NCBI GenBank assembly: GCA_013298245.1
Contig: JAAFHD010000017.1
Coordinates: 1-19,269, forward strand
Reading direction: 5' to 3'
Source of the DNA: Alphaproteobacteria bacterium
GTDB taxonomy: Bacteria; Pseudomonadota; Alphaproteobacteria; Acetobacterales; Acetobacteraceae
Length of the DNA stretch: 19,269 nucleotides
Position numbers and translations under genes: made by a program. The notes beneath the pieces are model-generated. The model worked only from the letters and a program-made list of their open reading frames with translations. It made no database searches and was not told the origin of the DNA. Each line of letters starts with the position of its first letter. Within the stretch, counting starts at the first letter, position 1. Of this stretch, positions 7,314 to 15,525 are shown piece by piece.

Positions 7314-8453
7314 TCAAGCCTTCAACAACCCGCGCGCGATGATGACGCGCATGATCTCGTTGGTGCCTTCCAGGATGCGGTGCACGCGCAGGTCGCGCAC
7401 GATTTTCTCAATGCCGTAATCGGCCAGGTAGCCATAGCCGCCGAGGAGTTGCAGCGCTTCATCCGCCACGCGGCTGCCGGTGTCGGTGACGAAGCGCTTG
7501 GCCATGGCGCAGAATTGCGTGGCGTCGGGCGTGCGGGCGTCGAGCCGGGCGGCGGCGCGGTGCAGGAAACTGCGCGCGACTTCGAGTTCGGTGGCCATGT
7601 CGGCCAGGCGGAATTGCGTGGCTTGGAAGTCGGCAACGGGGCGGCCGAAGGCGCGGCGTTCGCGCACGTAGTCCAGCGCGATGTCGAGCGCGCGCTCCGC
7701 GCCGCCCAGGCTGCATGCGGCGATGTTGAGGCGCCCGCCATCGAGGCCGGCCATGGCATATTTGAAGCCCGCACCTTCTTCGCCCAGCAATGCGTCGGCG
7801 GGCACGCGCGCGGCTTCGAAAATCACCTGGCGCGTGGGCTGCGCGTTCCAGCCCATTTTCTTTTCGTTCGCGCCGAAGGAGAGGCCGGGCGTGTCCTTCG
7901 GGATGAGCAGCGCGGAGACGCCGGCCGGGCCATCGCCACCGGTGCGCGCCATGGTCAAATAGAGATCGGAAATGCCGGCGCCGGAGATGAACTGCTTCGT
8001 GCCGTCCAGCACATAGCCTGCATTGTCGCGCCGCGCGCGGGTGGAGAGTGCTGCGGCGTCACTGCCGCTGCCGGGTTCGGTCAGGCAGTAGCTGGCGATG
8101 CGTTCCATGGTCAGCAGTGATGGCAGCTGCGCTGCGCGCTGCGCGTCATCGCCGAAGCGGTCGATCATCCAGGCGACCATGTTGTGGATAGAGAGGAAGG
8201 CGCTGATCGTCGGGCAGCCATAGGCCAGTGCTTCGAACACCACCGCGGCGTCGAGGCGCGTCAGGCCGGAGCCGCCGGATTCCTCGCGCACATAAAGCCC
8301 CGCCATGCCGAGTGCTGCGGCGTCGCGCAGCACATCGATCGGCAGATGGCGTTCTTCATCCCAGCGTTGCGCGTGGGGCGCGATGCGCTCGCGCGCGAAA
8401 TCCATCGCGGTGTCGCGCAATTCGCGCGTGGCTTCGGGCAGGTCGAACAGCAT
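7314..8453 (-). CDS. Acyl-CoA dehydrogenase, isobutyryl-CoA dehydrogenase-like
   Basis: The 379-residue protein has the full acyl-CoA dehydrogenase layout: an N-terminal helical domain, the flavin signature YCLTEPGSGSDAA, the beta domain with DGTKQFISGAG, and the C-terminal helical domain with RRAFGRPVADFQATQFRLADM. The catalytic base is Glu362 in RILEGTNEIMR. FAD-bound enzymes of this family oxidise acyl-CoA to 2-enoyl-CoA and pass electrons to ETF. The Glu position and the overall sequence look most like the isobutyryl-CoA dehydrogenase (valine degradation) branch, though other short or branched chain specificities are possible. It starts 9 nt after the stop of the iorAB gene, without a strong ribosome site of its own, so translational coupling is likely. 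The stop is TGA at 7314-7316. Confidence 0.92.
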   Translation of the reverse strand: MLFDLPEATRELRDTAMDFARERIAPHAQRWDEERHLPIDVLRDAAALGMAGLYVREESGGSGLTRLDAAVVFEALAYGCPTISAFLSIHNMVAWMIDRFGDDAQRAAQLPSLLTMERIASYCLTEPGSGSDAAALSTRARRDNAGYVLDGTKQFISGAGISDLYLTMARTGGDGPAGVSALLIPKDTPGLSFGANEKKMGWNAQPTRQVIFEAARVPADALLGEEGAGFKYAMAGLDGGRLNIAACSLGGAERALDIALDYVRERRAFGRPVADFQATQFRLADMATELEVARSFLHRAAARLDARTPDATQFCAMAKRFVTDTGSRVADEALQLLGGYGYLADYGIEKIVRDLRVHRILEGTNEIMRVIIARGLLKA

Positions 8454-8462
8454 GGGCGCAGG

Positions 8463-11400
8463 TTACGCCGCGCCGAGGATGGCGGCCAGACGTTCGCGCG
8501 TGGCCGTCACGTTGCGCGCCTTGATGGGACCGAAGCCCTTGATGCCGGACCAGGCTTCGACCCATTCGCGCAGCCGTGCGGGCGGGACGCTGTCGAGGCC
8601 CGCGATGAACTCCTCGATCAGCGCGCGTTCCATGCGGCGTTCCGCGGTGCGGCCGAAGGGGTCGAATGCGGTGCCGCGCAGCAGCTTGCCGTGGCGCAGC
8701 AGGCGCATGGCGCGCAGCATCCAGGGGCCGAAGGCGCGCTTCTTCTCGCCCATTGCGGGTGGTGCCAAATGGATTTCCAGGCGCTGCGTGCCGGTGAATT
8801 GCGTGGCGAGCCAGTCGCGCCATTCGGGCGTGCTGTGCAGGCGCGCGACTTCGTATTCGTCCTTGTAGGCCATCAGGCGATAGAGCTGCGTGGCCACCGC
8901 GCGCTTCAGCGCGGCATCGTCGAAGCGCGCGACCACTGCTTCGTAGCGGCGAGCATAGCGACGGTTTTGGTAAGCGGTCAGGTCCGTGATGCGCCGCGCG
9001 ATGAAGGCGTCCAGCGTCTCCGGCGCGCGCAGCGCGGGTTCGGTCAGCGCGGCGTGTCGGCCGGCGATGAAGGCGGCCTGGTTGCGCTTGATCTCGGCGC
9101 CGTTCAGTTCCAGCGCGCGCATGATGACGTCGGCGCCAAGCGGCACCAGGCCGCGCTGATACGCCACGCCCAGCAGGTAGACATTCAGGTAGATCAGGTC
9201 GCCGAATTCGGCCTCCACCTGGCGCGCGGCGGGCATGGCGATCACCTCGCGGCAGGCGGCGTCGAGGCTGGCGCGCATCGCACCGGCATCGGCGCGCGTT
9301 TCGGTGTTCAGCACGAATTCGCCGGTGGGCGAGAGGTGGTCGCTGATCACCGCGACGGATCGTTCGCGCGACAGCATGGGGCGCGCGACGCGACCATGCG
9401 CGCCGACCATGTCGGCCGCGATCATCAGATCCGCCTGGCCTGGGCCGATGCGCGGGCTGGCCAGTGCGGCCGCGTCCTCGCCCACAGCGCCGACGCGAAG
9501 CTGCGCATAGACACCGCCGCCCTTCTGCGCGAGGCCGAGATAATCCACGCTGCGCACCGGACGGTTTTCCAAATGCGCGGCCATGGCGAGAATGGCGGAG
9601 AGCGCGGAGACGCCCTGCCCGCCCACGCCGGTCAGCAGAAGGTTCCAATGCGCGTCATGTGGCGCGCGCGCAGGCTCAGGCGGCGGCGCGATGTCGCGCG
9701 GCGCTTCGGGCTTGCGCGGTGCCGCGCCCACCAGCGTGATGAAGGACGGGCAGAAACCCTGCACGCAGGAGAGATCCTGGTTGCAGGCGGATTGGTCGAT
9801 GCGGCGCTTGCGGCCCCAATCCGTCTCGATCGGTTCCACAGCGATGCAGTTGGATGCGCGCGAGCAATCGCCGCAATCCTCGCAGACGCGCGGGTTGATC
9901 ACGGCGCGGCGTTCGGCCTGCGTGGTGAGTGCGCGCTTGCGCTTGCGGCGGCGTTCGGTCGCGCATTCCTGGTCGTAGATCAGCACCGTCACGCCGGGGA
10001 TGTCGCGCAGCATGCGCTGCACGGAATCCAGTTCCGCGCGCGGGAAGAATTGCGTGCCGGTGGGGATCAGCGGATCGCCGCGATGGCGGTCCGGGTCGTC
10101 GCCCACCACCACCACTTGCGACGCACCTTCGGCGCAGGTTTGGGCGGCGATGCGGGGCACCGTGACTTCGCCCTCTGGGTGCTGGCCGCCGGTCATGGCG
10201 ACGGCGCTGTTGACGAGGATTTTGTAGGTGATGTTGGCGCGCGCCGCGATCGCCGCGCGAATGGCGAGCAGGCCGGAATGCGCGTAGGTGCCGTCGCCCA
10301 TGTTGGTGAAGACATGCGGCGTGTCGGTGAAGTGGCGCTGGCCGAGCCAGGCAGCGCCCTCGCCGCCCATGTGCGAAAAAAGGTCGCTCTCGCGCCCCAT
10401 ATCCTTCGCCAGATAGTGGCAGCCGATGCCGGCCATGGCGTGGCTGCCCTCGGGCACGCGCGTGGAGGTGTTGTGCGGGCAGCCTGGGCAGAAGAAAGGG
10501 GTGCGTGTGGCGACGGGCGCGAGCCCGGCGGCGGCCAGCGCGTCCAGTTCGGCGATGCGGGCGCGCAGTGCGTCGGTATGCAGTTCGGCCGGCAGGCGCG
10601 CATGCAGCGCGCGCAGGATCATCGCGGCGTCCAACTCCGCCGTTTCGGGCAGCAGCGGCGCGCCATCGGGTGTGTGCTTGCCGCTGATGCGCGGGCGCGT
10701 GGTTTCTGCGTAGAGCGCGTCGCGCAGCATGGGTTCGGAGAAGGCGCGACGGTCCTCGATGACCAGCACTTCCTCAAGACCCCGCGCGAAGGCGCGCGCG
10801 CCTTCCGCGTCAAACGGCCACGGCATGCCGAGCTTCCACACGCGCAGCCCCGGCATATGCGACAGGCCCGCATCCGTCAGCGCCTGGCGCAGCGTGTTCC
10901 ACGCCTTGCCGCGCACCAGGATGCCGATGCGCGCATCCGGCGCATCATGCATGATGGTGTTCAACGTGTTGGCACGCGCGAAGGTAAGCGCGGCGGGCAG
11001 CTTGTATTGCCGCAGCCGCGCTTCCATCCCGAGTGCGGTGTCCTTCAGCCGGATATGCAGGCCATCAGGCGCGTCGAAATTCGGCGCGATGGTTGCGAAG
11101 CGCGCCGGGTCCACGACCAGCGTCATAGTCGCGTCCATGGTTTCGGACACGCATTTCAGCCCGGTCCAAGTGCCGGCGAAGCGCGACAGCGCGATGCCCT
11201 TCAGGCCAAGTTCCAGCACATCCTGCACATCCGCCGGATCGAGGAAGGGCATTTCCAGATCCAGAAACGCATGCTCGCTGCCAGAGGTGACGGTGGAGGA
11301 TTTCGCGGAAGGATCATCGCCCGCCAAAGCCAGCACCCCGCCGCGCGGCGAGGTGCCGACACTGTTCGCATGGCGCAGCACATCGCCACTGCGATCGACG

Positions 11401-11756
11401 CCTGGCCCCTTGCCGTACCAGATGGAAAACACGCCCTCATGCTTCGCGTTCGGATACAGCCCAAGCTGCTGCGAACCCCAGCAAGCGGTGGCGGCCAGGT
11501 CCTCGTTCAGCCCGGGTTCGAAGACGACATGCGCTTCCTGCAACCGTGCGCGATGCTTGGCCAGTTCGCGGTCATAACCACCCAGCGGGGAGCCACGATA
11601 GCCGGTGATGTACCCCGCCGTGTTCCAGCCACGCGCATCATCCAGCGCGCGCTGCAAAAGCGGCAGCCGTACCAGCGCCTGCGTGCCGGTCAGCAGCGCA
11701 TCCTCCTGCAAGGCGGTCCAGCGATGCTCCAGCGTGATGCGCTCGATCCGGCTCAT
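8463..11756 (-). CDS. Indolepyruvate ferredoxin oxidoreductase, fused alpha-beta chain
   Basis: This 1097-residue protein is the one-chain IOR of proteobacteria. It has an N-terminal pyruvate-ferredoxin-oxidoreductase-like domain (GYITGYRGSPLGGYD at about 48-62). The thiamine-diphosphate domain has FCPGCPHN near 421 and the GDGTYAHSG motif near 485, followed by ILVNSAVAMTGG. A Cys-rich region near 620-670 (CEDCGDCSRASNC, then CNQDLSCVQGFCPSF) is suited to iron-sulfur clusters. The IorB-like gamma domain runs from about 703 (LLLTGVGGQGV) to about 895, and a C-terminal DUF6537-like region follows. The known reaction is 2-oxo acid + CoA to acyl-CoA + CO2 with reduced ferredoxin, best known for aryl pyruvates. 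The start ATG at 11756 has weak GGGA 9 nt upstream. It leads a two-gene operon with the acyl-CoA dehydrogenase, divergent from an Lrp-type regulator. Confidence 0.94.
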   Translation of the reverse strand: MSRIERITLEHRWTALQEDALLTGTQALVRLPLLQRALDDARGWNTAGYITGYRGSPLGGYDRELAKHRARLQEAHVVFEPGLNEDLAATACWGSQQLGLYPNAKHEGVFSIWYGKGPGVDRSGDVLRHANSVGTSPRGGVLALAGDDPSAKSSTVTSGSEHAFLDLEMPFLDPADVQDVLELGLKGIALSRFAGTWTGLKCVSETMDATMTLVVDPARFATIAPNFDAPDGLHIRLKDTALGMEARLRQYKLPAALTFARANTLNTIMHDAPDARIGILVRGKAWNTLRQALTDAGLSHMPGLRVWKLGMPWPFDAEGARAFARGLEEVLVIEDRRAFSEPMLRDALYAETTRPRISGKHTPDGAPLLPETAELDAAMILRALHARLPAELHTDALRARIAELDALAAAGLAPVATRTPFFCPGCPHNTSTRVPEGSHAMAGIGCHYLAKDMGRESDLFSHMGGEGAAWLGQRHFTDTPHVFTNMGDGTYAHSGLLAIRAAIAARANITYKILVNSAVAMTGGQHPEGEVTVPRIAAQTCAEGASQVVVVGDDPDRHRGDPLIPTGTQFFPRAELDSVQRMLRDIPGVTVLIYDQECATERRRKRKRALTTQAERRAVINPRVCEDCGDCSRASNCIAVEPIETDWGRKRRIDQSACNQDLSCVQGFCPSFITLVGAAPRKPEAPRDIAPPPEPARAPHDAHWNLLLTGVGGQGVSALSAILAMAAHLENRPVRSVDYLGLAQKGGGVYAQLRVGAVGEDAAALASPRIGPGQADLMIAADMVGAHGRVARPMLSRERSVAVISDHLSPTGEFVLNTETRADAGAMRASLDAACREVIAMPAARQVEAEFGDLIYLNVYLLGVAYQRGLVPLGADVIMRALELNGAEIKRNQAAFIAGRHAALTEPALRAPETLDAFIARRITDLTAYQNRRYARRYEAVVARFDDAALKRAVATQLYRLMAYKDEYEVARLHSTPEWRDWLATQFTGTQRLEIHLAPPAMGEKKRAFGPWMLRAMRLLRHGKLLRGTAFDPFGRTAERRMERALIEEFIAGLDSVPPARLREWVEAWSGIKGFGPIKARNVTATRERLAAILGAA

Positions 11757-11780
11757 GCGCGATTCCCGACATCCATTGAA

Positions 11781-11802
11781 GCGGCAGGATGCACCGTGCC
11801 GC
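11781..11802. promoter_or_regulatory. Inverted repeat GCGGCA-N10-TGCCGC, candidate operator
   Basis: A 22-bp inverted repeat with 6-bp arms (11781-11786 and 11797-11802) lies 25 bp upstream of the iorAB start in the divergent intergenic region. Its arms share the CGGCA/TGCCG half-sites with the two 15-bp palindromes further along. It is a plausible third site for the neighbouring Lrp-type regulator. Confidence 0.4.
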
Positions 11803-11803
11803 G

Positions 11804-11818
11804 CGGCAGGTCATGCCG
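11804..11818. promoter_or_regulatory. 15-bp palindrome CGGCA-N5-TGCCG, candidate Lrp-type site 1
   Basis: The two half-sites CGGCA and TGCCG flank the five bases GGTCA. The 15-bp size fits the usual binding sites of Lrp/AsnC regulators, and an identical arrangement recurs at 11845. It sits 48 bp upstream of the iorAB start and 46 bp upstream of the regulator start. Confidence 0.45.
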
Positions 11819-11844
11819 AATATGCTTGTGCAGCGCCGAAATGG

Positions 11845-11859
11845 CGGCACGATCTGCCG
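11845..11859. promoter_or_regulatory. 15-bp palindrome CGGCA-N5-TGCCG, candidate Lrp-type site 2
   Basis: This repeats the half-sites and spacing of the palindrome at 11804, with CGATC as spacer. It ends 4 bp before the ATG of the Lrp-type gene, so binding here could block that gene and give autoregulation. Site 1 and site 2 are 41 bp apart centre to centre, close to four helical turns. Confidence 0.45.
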
Positions 11860-11863
11860 TGCC

Positions 11864-12316
11864 ATGGACGCCATCGACAAACGCATTCTCCGCACACTGC
11901 ACGCCGAGGGCCGCATCACCAATGCGGAACTGGCGGAACGCGTGGGTCTCTCGCCCTCCCCCTGCCTGACGCGCGTGCGGCGGCTGGAGGAAAGCGGCGC
12001 CATCCGCGGCTATATGGCGCTGCTGGACCAGGCGGCACTGGGCCTGCCCGACACGGTCATCATCGAGGTGATGTGCGAGAAGCATGACGACGCGACCTTG
12101 CGCCGTTTCGAGCAGGCCGTGAATGCCATGCCGGAGGTGATCGAAGCTTGGCTCGTCACCGGCGAATACGATTATGTGCTGAAGGCCGCGGTGGGCGGCA
12201 CCGCCGGCTACGAAAAACTGCTGCGCGAAAAGATCTACAAACTGCCCGGCGTGCGCCATACGCGCACCACCTTCACGCTGCGCTGCCTGAAGCAGAGCCA
12301 TACCCCAGTGCCGTAG
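11864..12316 (+). CDS. Lrp/AsnC family transcriptional regulator
   Basis: The 150-residue protein has an N-terminal helix-turn-helix (residues about 4-50, [20 protein letters not shown] then [20 protein letters not shown]) and a C-terminal RAM ligand-binding domain (about 65-145) with [13 protein letters not shown], a typical effector-domain segment. Family members bind amino acids or 2-oxo acids and form dimers to octamers. The start at 11864 is chosen because the family begins just before the DNA-binding helix; the frame is open upstream to 11789. No strong ribosome site is seen. It is divergent from iorAB, and three inverted repeats lie between them, suggesting that it controls iorAB-ACD and itself in response to an amino acid or keto acid. 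Its 3' end overlaps the convergent thioesterase gene by 44 bp. Confidence 0.92.
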   Translation: MDAIDKRILRTLHAEGRITNAELAERVGLSPSPCLTRVRRLEESGAIRGYMALLDQAALGLPDTVIIEVMCEKHDDATLRRFEQAVNAMPEVIEAWLVTGEYDYVLKAAVGGTAGYEKLLREKIYKLPGVRHTRTTFTLRCLKQSHTPVP

Positions 12317-12722
12317 CGGCCGCGCGCAGCGCATCGGGCAAGGGTGCCGGCCGGCCCGTCGCGCGGTCCACATAGACATGCACGAAGTGGCCTTGCGCCG
12401 CGGCTTCCGCGTCGATGCCGAACACCGCGACATCATAGCGAATGCTGGTGCGCCCCAGATGCGCGACGCGTAACCCGACCTCTACCGGCGCGGGATAGGA
12501 GAGCGGTTTGAAGTACCGGCAGCCCGTTTCCACCACCAACCCGACCACATCGCTGCGCGCGATATCCAGCACGCCATTTTCCACCAGCCAGCGGTTCACC
12601 GCCGTGTCGAACCACGCGTAGTAGACGACGTTGTTGACGTGCCCGTAGGCGTCATTGTCGGACCAGCGTGTGGTGATGGTCTCGATGCGTTGCATCGCGT
12701 CGCGCGTGAAGCGTTCAGTCAT
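12273..12722 (-). CDS. Acyl-CoA thioesterase, hot-dog fold (YbgC/4HBT-like)
   Basis: The 149-residue protein has the 4-hydroxybenzoyl-CoA thioesterase signature [21 protein letters not shown] at about residues 17-37 (key residues: D20, D22, then GHVNN), in which an Asp carries the nucleophilic role. A later conserved segment, [20 protein letters not shown], forms the second strand pair of the fold. Such enzymes hydrolyse acyl-CoA thioesters; the substrate is not deducible. The ATG at 12722 has GGAGG (complement of 12731-12735) 8 nt upstream, which decides the start over the upstream open frame reaching 12911. It is divergent from a LysR gene only 40 bp away, a usual arrangement for a LysR target, and its 3' end overlaps the Lrp-type gene. 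Confidence 0.9.
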   Translation of the reverse strand: MTERFTRDAMQRIETITTRWSDNDAYGHVNNVVYYAWFDTAVNRWLVENGVLDIARSDVVGLVVETGCRYFKPLSYPAPVEVGLRVAHLGRTSIRYDVAVFGIDAEAAAQGHFVHVYVDRATGRPAPLPDALRAAATALGYGSASGSAA

Positions 12723-12762
12723 GGTGCTTGCCTCCGCGCGCAGCATGCCAGAACTTCGCCGC

Positions 12763-13614
12763 ATGCGAATCCCCGACCTGGACCTGGACCTGCTGCGCGG
12801 CTTCGTCGCGGTGGCCGAACGCGGCGGCTTCACCGCAGCCGGCGAGGTGCTGGGCCTGACGCAATCCGCCGTCTCGCTGAAGGTGAAGCGTCTGGAAGAG
12901 TTGCTGGGCAAGCCCGTCTTCCAACGCCTGTCGCGCGGGATCGCGCTGACGCGCGAGGGCGAAACGCTGCTCGGCTACGCACGCCGCATGCTGGCGCTGA
13001 ATGACGAAGCGGTGCGCCGCATGATCGCGCCACCCGTCGCGGGCCGGTTGCGTCTGGGCGTCGCGGACCATTTCGTGCCGCGCAACCTGGCGCCGATGCT
13101 GGCCGCCTTCACGCGCGACTACCCCGAACTGAAGCTGGAAGTCGAAGTCGGCCGCAGCCACGAATTGCGCGCGGCGATGCAGAATGGCGCGCTGGACCTG
13201 GTTATCGGCAAGCGCCGCGATGGCGAAACCGCCGGCCGCCTGGTCTTCACCGAGGACATCATCTGGGTCGCCGCGCCCGGCTTTTCGCCACCGCCCGAAC
13301 GCCCGCTGCCGCTGGCCATGCTGCCGCAGGGCTGCATGTTCCGCGAACGCGCGCTGGCCGCCTTGGCTCGCGCGGGTCGCGCCTTCGATATTGTCTATAC
13401 ATCCGCATCACTGCTGGGTGTGGCCGCCGCTGCGCAGGCTGGTTTCGCCGTGACCGTATTGGGCCGCCAGGGCCTGCTGCCGGGCGTGGCCGAATACCCA
13501 GGCCTGCCCGAAGCCGGCAGCGCGCAAATGTGCATCTTCGGCGACGAAACGCGGCAATCGCCCATCATCGAACCACTCATCGCCTTCCTGCGCGGCAGCA
13601 TGGACGCGGCTTAA
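12763..13614 (+). CDS. LysR family transcriptional regulator
   Basis: The 283-residue protein begins with a winged helix-turn-helix ([20 protein letters not shown] at about 5-24, then [20 protein letters not shown]), the LysR DNA-binding domain. The substrate-binding-protein-like effector domain runs from about residue 88 ([16 protein letters not shown]). Members usually activate a divergent neighbour in response to a small molecule, and the thioesterase gene is divergent with only 40 bp between starts. The start at 12763 is chosen by family alignment; ATG 12745, adding six residues, is also possible, and neither has a clear ribosome site. Frame openness extends back to 12655 inside the thioesterase gene. 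The natural effector is unknown. Confidence 0.92.
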   Translation: MRIPDLDLDLLRGFVAVAERGGFTAAGEVLGLTQSAVSLKVKRLEELLGKPVFQRLSRGIALTREGETLLGYARRMLALNDEAVRRMIAPPVAGRLRLGVADHFVPRNLAPMLAAFTRDYPELKLEVEVGRSHELRAAMQNGALDLVIGKRRDGETAGRLVFTEDIIWVAAPGFSPPPERPLPLAMLPQGCMFRERALAALARAGRAFDIVYTSASLLGVAAAAQAGFAVTVLGRQGLLPGVAEYPGLPEAGSAQMCIFGDETRQSPIIEPLIAFLRGSMDAA

Positions 13615-13679
13615 CCCGCGCGCGCGTTGACCCGAGAGGTGCGCGGCGCGAATCTCCGCCCAGCAGCAAGGGTTTTTCC

Positions 13680-14865
13680 ATGCAGGGCCAGGACGCGCGC
13701 ATCATCGGGCTGATCGGCACCGGGCATTTCCTGTCGCATTTTTATATGTTGTGCCTGGCGCCGCTGTTCCTGACCTGGCGCGCGGAATTCGATGTGTCCT
13801 ACGCCATGCTGGGGCTGTCGATCGCGTTGATGTCCGGCACCACCGCGGAGCTGCAAACGCCCGTTGGATTCCTGGTGGACAAGCATGGCGCGCGGCCCTT
13901 TTTGGTCGGCGGCACGCTGCTGATGGCGCTGTCCGTCGCCGCCATGGGCTTCGCGACGGAATACTGGATGATCCTGGCGCTGGCCGTGCTGTCCGGCGTG
14001 GGCAACAGCGTGATTCACCCGGCCGATTACGCGATCATGGCCGGCTCCATCCGCAAGGAATTCATGGGCCGCGCCTTCGCGCTGCACACCTTCACCGGCA
14101 ATCTGGGTTTCGCGCTGGCGCCGCCGATCATCGCGCTGTTGCTTCCCTGGATCGGCTGGCGCGGTGCGCTGATGGTAGTGGGTGGCCTCGGCATTCCCGT
14201 GGTGGTCGTCATCATGCTGGCGTCGCGCATGCTGCGCGACCAGGCGAAGCCGCGCGGCGAGAAAGCGATGGGCGGGCGCGAGTTGCTATTGTCCCGCCCC
14301 ATTCTGCTGTTCTTCGCGTTCTTCCTGCTCAGCTCCATGGCCGGTTCCGGCATCCAGGCCTTCGTCATCACGGTGCTGGGCAAGCTGTGGGGCACGCCGA
14401 TCGCGGTGGGGTCGATGGTGCTGACCGGTTACATGGTCGGCGCCACATCGGGCACGCTGGTGGGTGGTTGGGTGGCCGACAAATCGCGCACCAATTTGTT
14501 CGGCTTCGTGCTGGTGCTGACCTGCGCCGCGATGGCGTTCATCCTGATGCTGGGGCTGATGCCGCTGCCGGAATTTCTGTTGCCCTTCGTGGGGTTGGCG
14601 GCGGGTGTCTGCCTCGGCGCCTCGCGCACCCCGCGCGATGTGATGCTGAAGGATGCCTGCCCCCCCGGAGAGATCGGCAAGGTCTTCGGTTTCGTCAGCG
14701 CCGGCCTGCCCTTGGGCGCCGGTGCCGATGGGCCTGCTGATCGATTTTGGTGCGCCATGGCTGGTGCTGCCGGTGGTCGCGACATTGCTCGGCCTGTCAC
14801 TGCTTTGCGCGGGCACAGCGCGCCAGGCCGCCGCACGCGCACCGCGCGCCGTCCCCGCGGAGTAG
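13680..14865 (+). pseudogene. MFS transporter, frameshifted near its 3' end
   Basis: The first 346 codons encode a major facilitator with the usual GFLVDKHGARP signature after helix 2 and a conserved-looking second-half motif, GWVADKSRTNLFG. At 14717-14719 the frame changes: the original frame reads on to 14942 with a composition unlike a membrane protein, while the frame one base later reads PVPMGLLIDFGAPWLVLPVV and gives the last helices, ending at TAG 14863-14865. Restored length is about 394 residues. AAGGG at 13668-13672 lies 7 nt before the ATG at 13680. The next gene starts one base after the restored stop, which supports the restored frame as ancestral. The cause could be a real mutation (1-nt gain or a deletion such as 11 nt) or a sequencing error. 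Substrate is unknown. Confidence 0.8.
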
Positions 14866-14866
14866 C

Positions 14867-15490
14867 GTGTTCGGCGTCAACAACCTGCTGTCCTTGCTGG
14901 ACGCGGTGGCGATGGCTGCGGCCGGCGCATCGGGCGCGCTGATGGCTGCGCGCAAGCGGATGGATGTGGTGGGCTTCGTGCTGATCGCTGCTGTCACCGG
15001 CCTCGGCGGTGGCACCTTGCGCGACCTGATGCTGGGCCGCCTGCCGTTGGTGTGGCTGGAACGGCCTGACATTTTCATCGTGATCACCTTGCTTGCGGTG
15101 CTGGTGTTTGTGCTGACGCCGCGCGTGCCGCTGCGCGAGGACACGTTGCTCTGGGCCGACGCTGTCGGCATGGCCGCCTACACCGTTGTCGGCGCGGAAA
15201 TCGCTTTGGCGCTCGGCACGCCGCCCTGGGCCGCGATCCTGATGGGCGTGGTCACCGCGACCTTCGGCGGCATCCTGCGTGATGTGATCTGCAACGAGGT
15301 GCCGCTGATTCTCTCGAAGGAAATCTACGCGCTTGCAGCACTCGCCGGCGCCACGCTGTTCGTGTTGCTGCGCGAGGTTGGTGTATGGCGCGACACCGCC
15401 ATCATTTCCGGCATGCTGATGGCCTTCGCCGTGCGCGGCGCGGCCATCCTGCGCGGCTGGTCATTTCCGCCCTACCGCGGCCCGCATTGA
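14867..15490 (+). CDS. UPF0126/TRIC-like cation channel protein
   Basis: The 207-residue membrane protein has the two-fold repeat of the UPF0126 (TRIC) family: GLGGGTLRDLMLGRLP in the first half and TFGGILRDVICNEVPLIL in the second. Several hydrophobic helices surround these Gly-rich hairpins, which form the kinked pore helices in the known trimeric channels. The likely start is GTG 14867, with GGAG upstream and one base after the restored stop of the MFS gene; the frame is also open upstream to 14747 as an MFS shadow. Prokaryotic homologues form potassium-permeable channels, but the physiological role here is unknown. Confidence 0.92.
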   Translation: MFGVNNLLSLLDAVAMAAAGASGALMAARKRMDVVGFVLIAAVTGLGGGTLRDLMLGRLPLVWLERPDIFIVITLLAVLVFVLTPRVPLREDTLLWADAVGMAAYTVVGAEIALALGTPPWAAILMGVVTATFGGILRDVICNEVPLILSKEIYALAALAGATLFVLLREVGVWRDTAIISGMLMAFAVRGAAILRGWSFPPYRGPH

Positions 15491-15525
15491 CGCGTTAGCC
15501 TGCCGCAAAACGGGAGGACAACATC

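Noticed and set aside
8184..11969. Very long plus-strand open frame of 1261 codons opposite the acyl-CoA dehydrogenase and iorAB genes.
   Set aside because: Its protein is rich in His, Arg and Gln without any domain, and both minus-strand genes under it are unmistakable. It is an antisense shadow caused by GC-rich codon use.
12723..12762. LysR-type T-N11-A operator between the thioesterase and LysR genes.
   Set aside because: Only 4-bp arms (TGCT and AGCA) could be found in a 40-bp gap, too weak to call.
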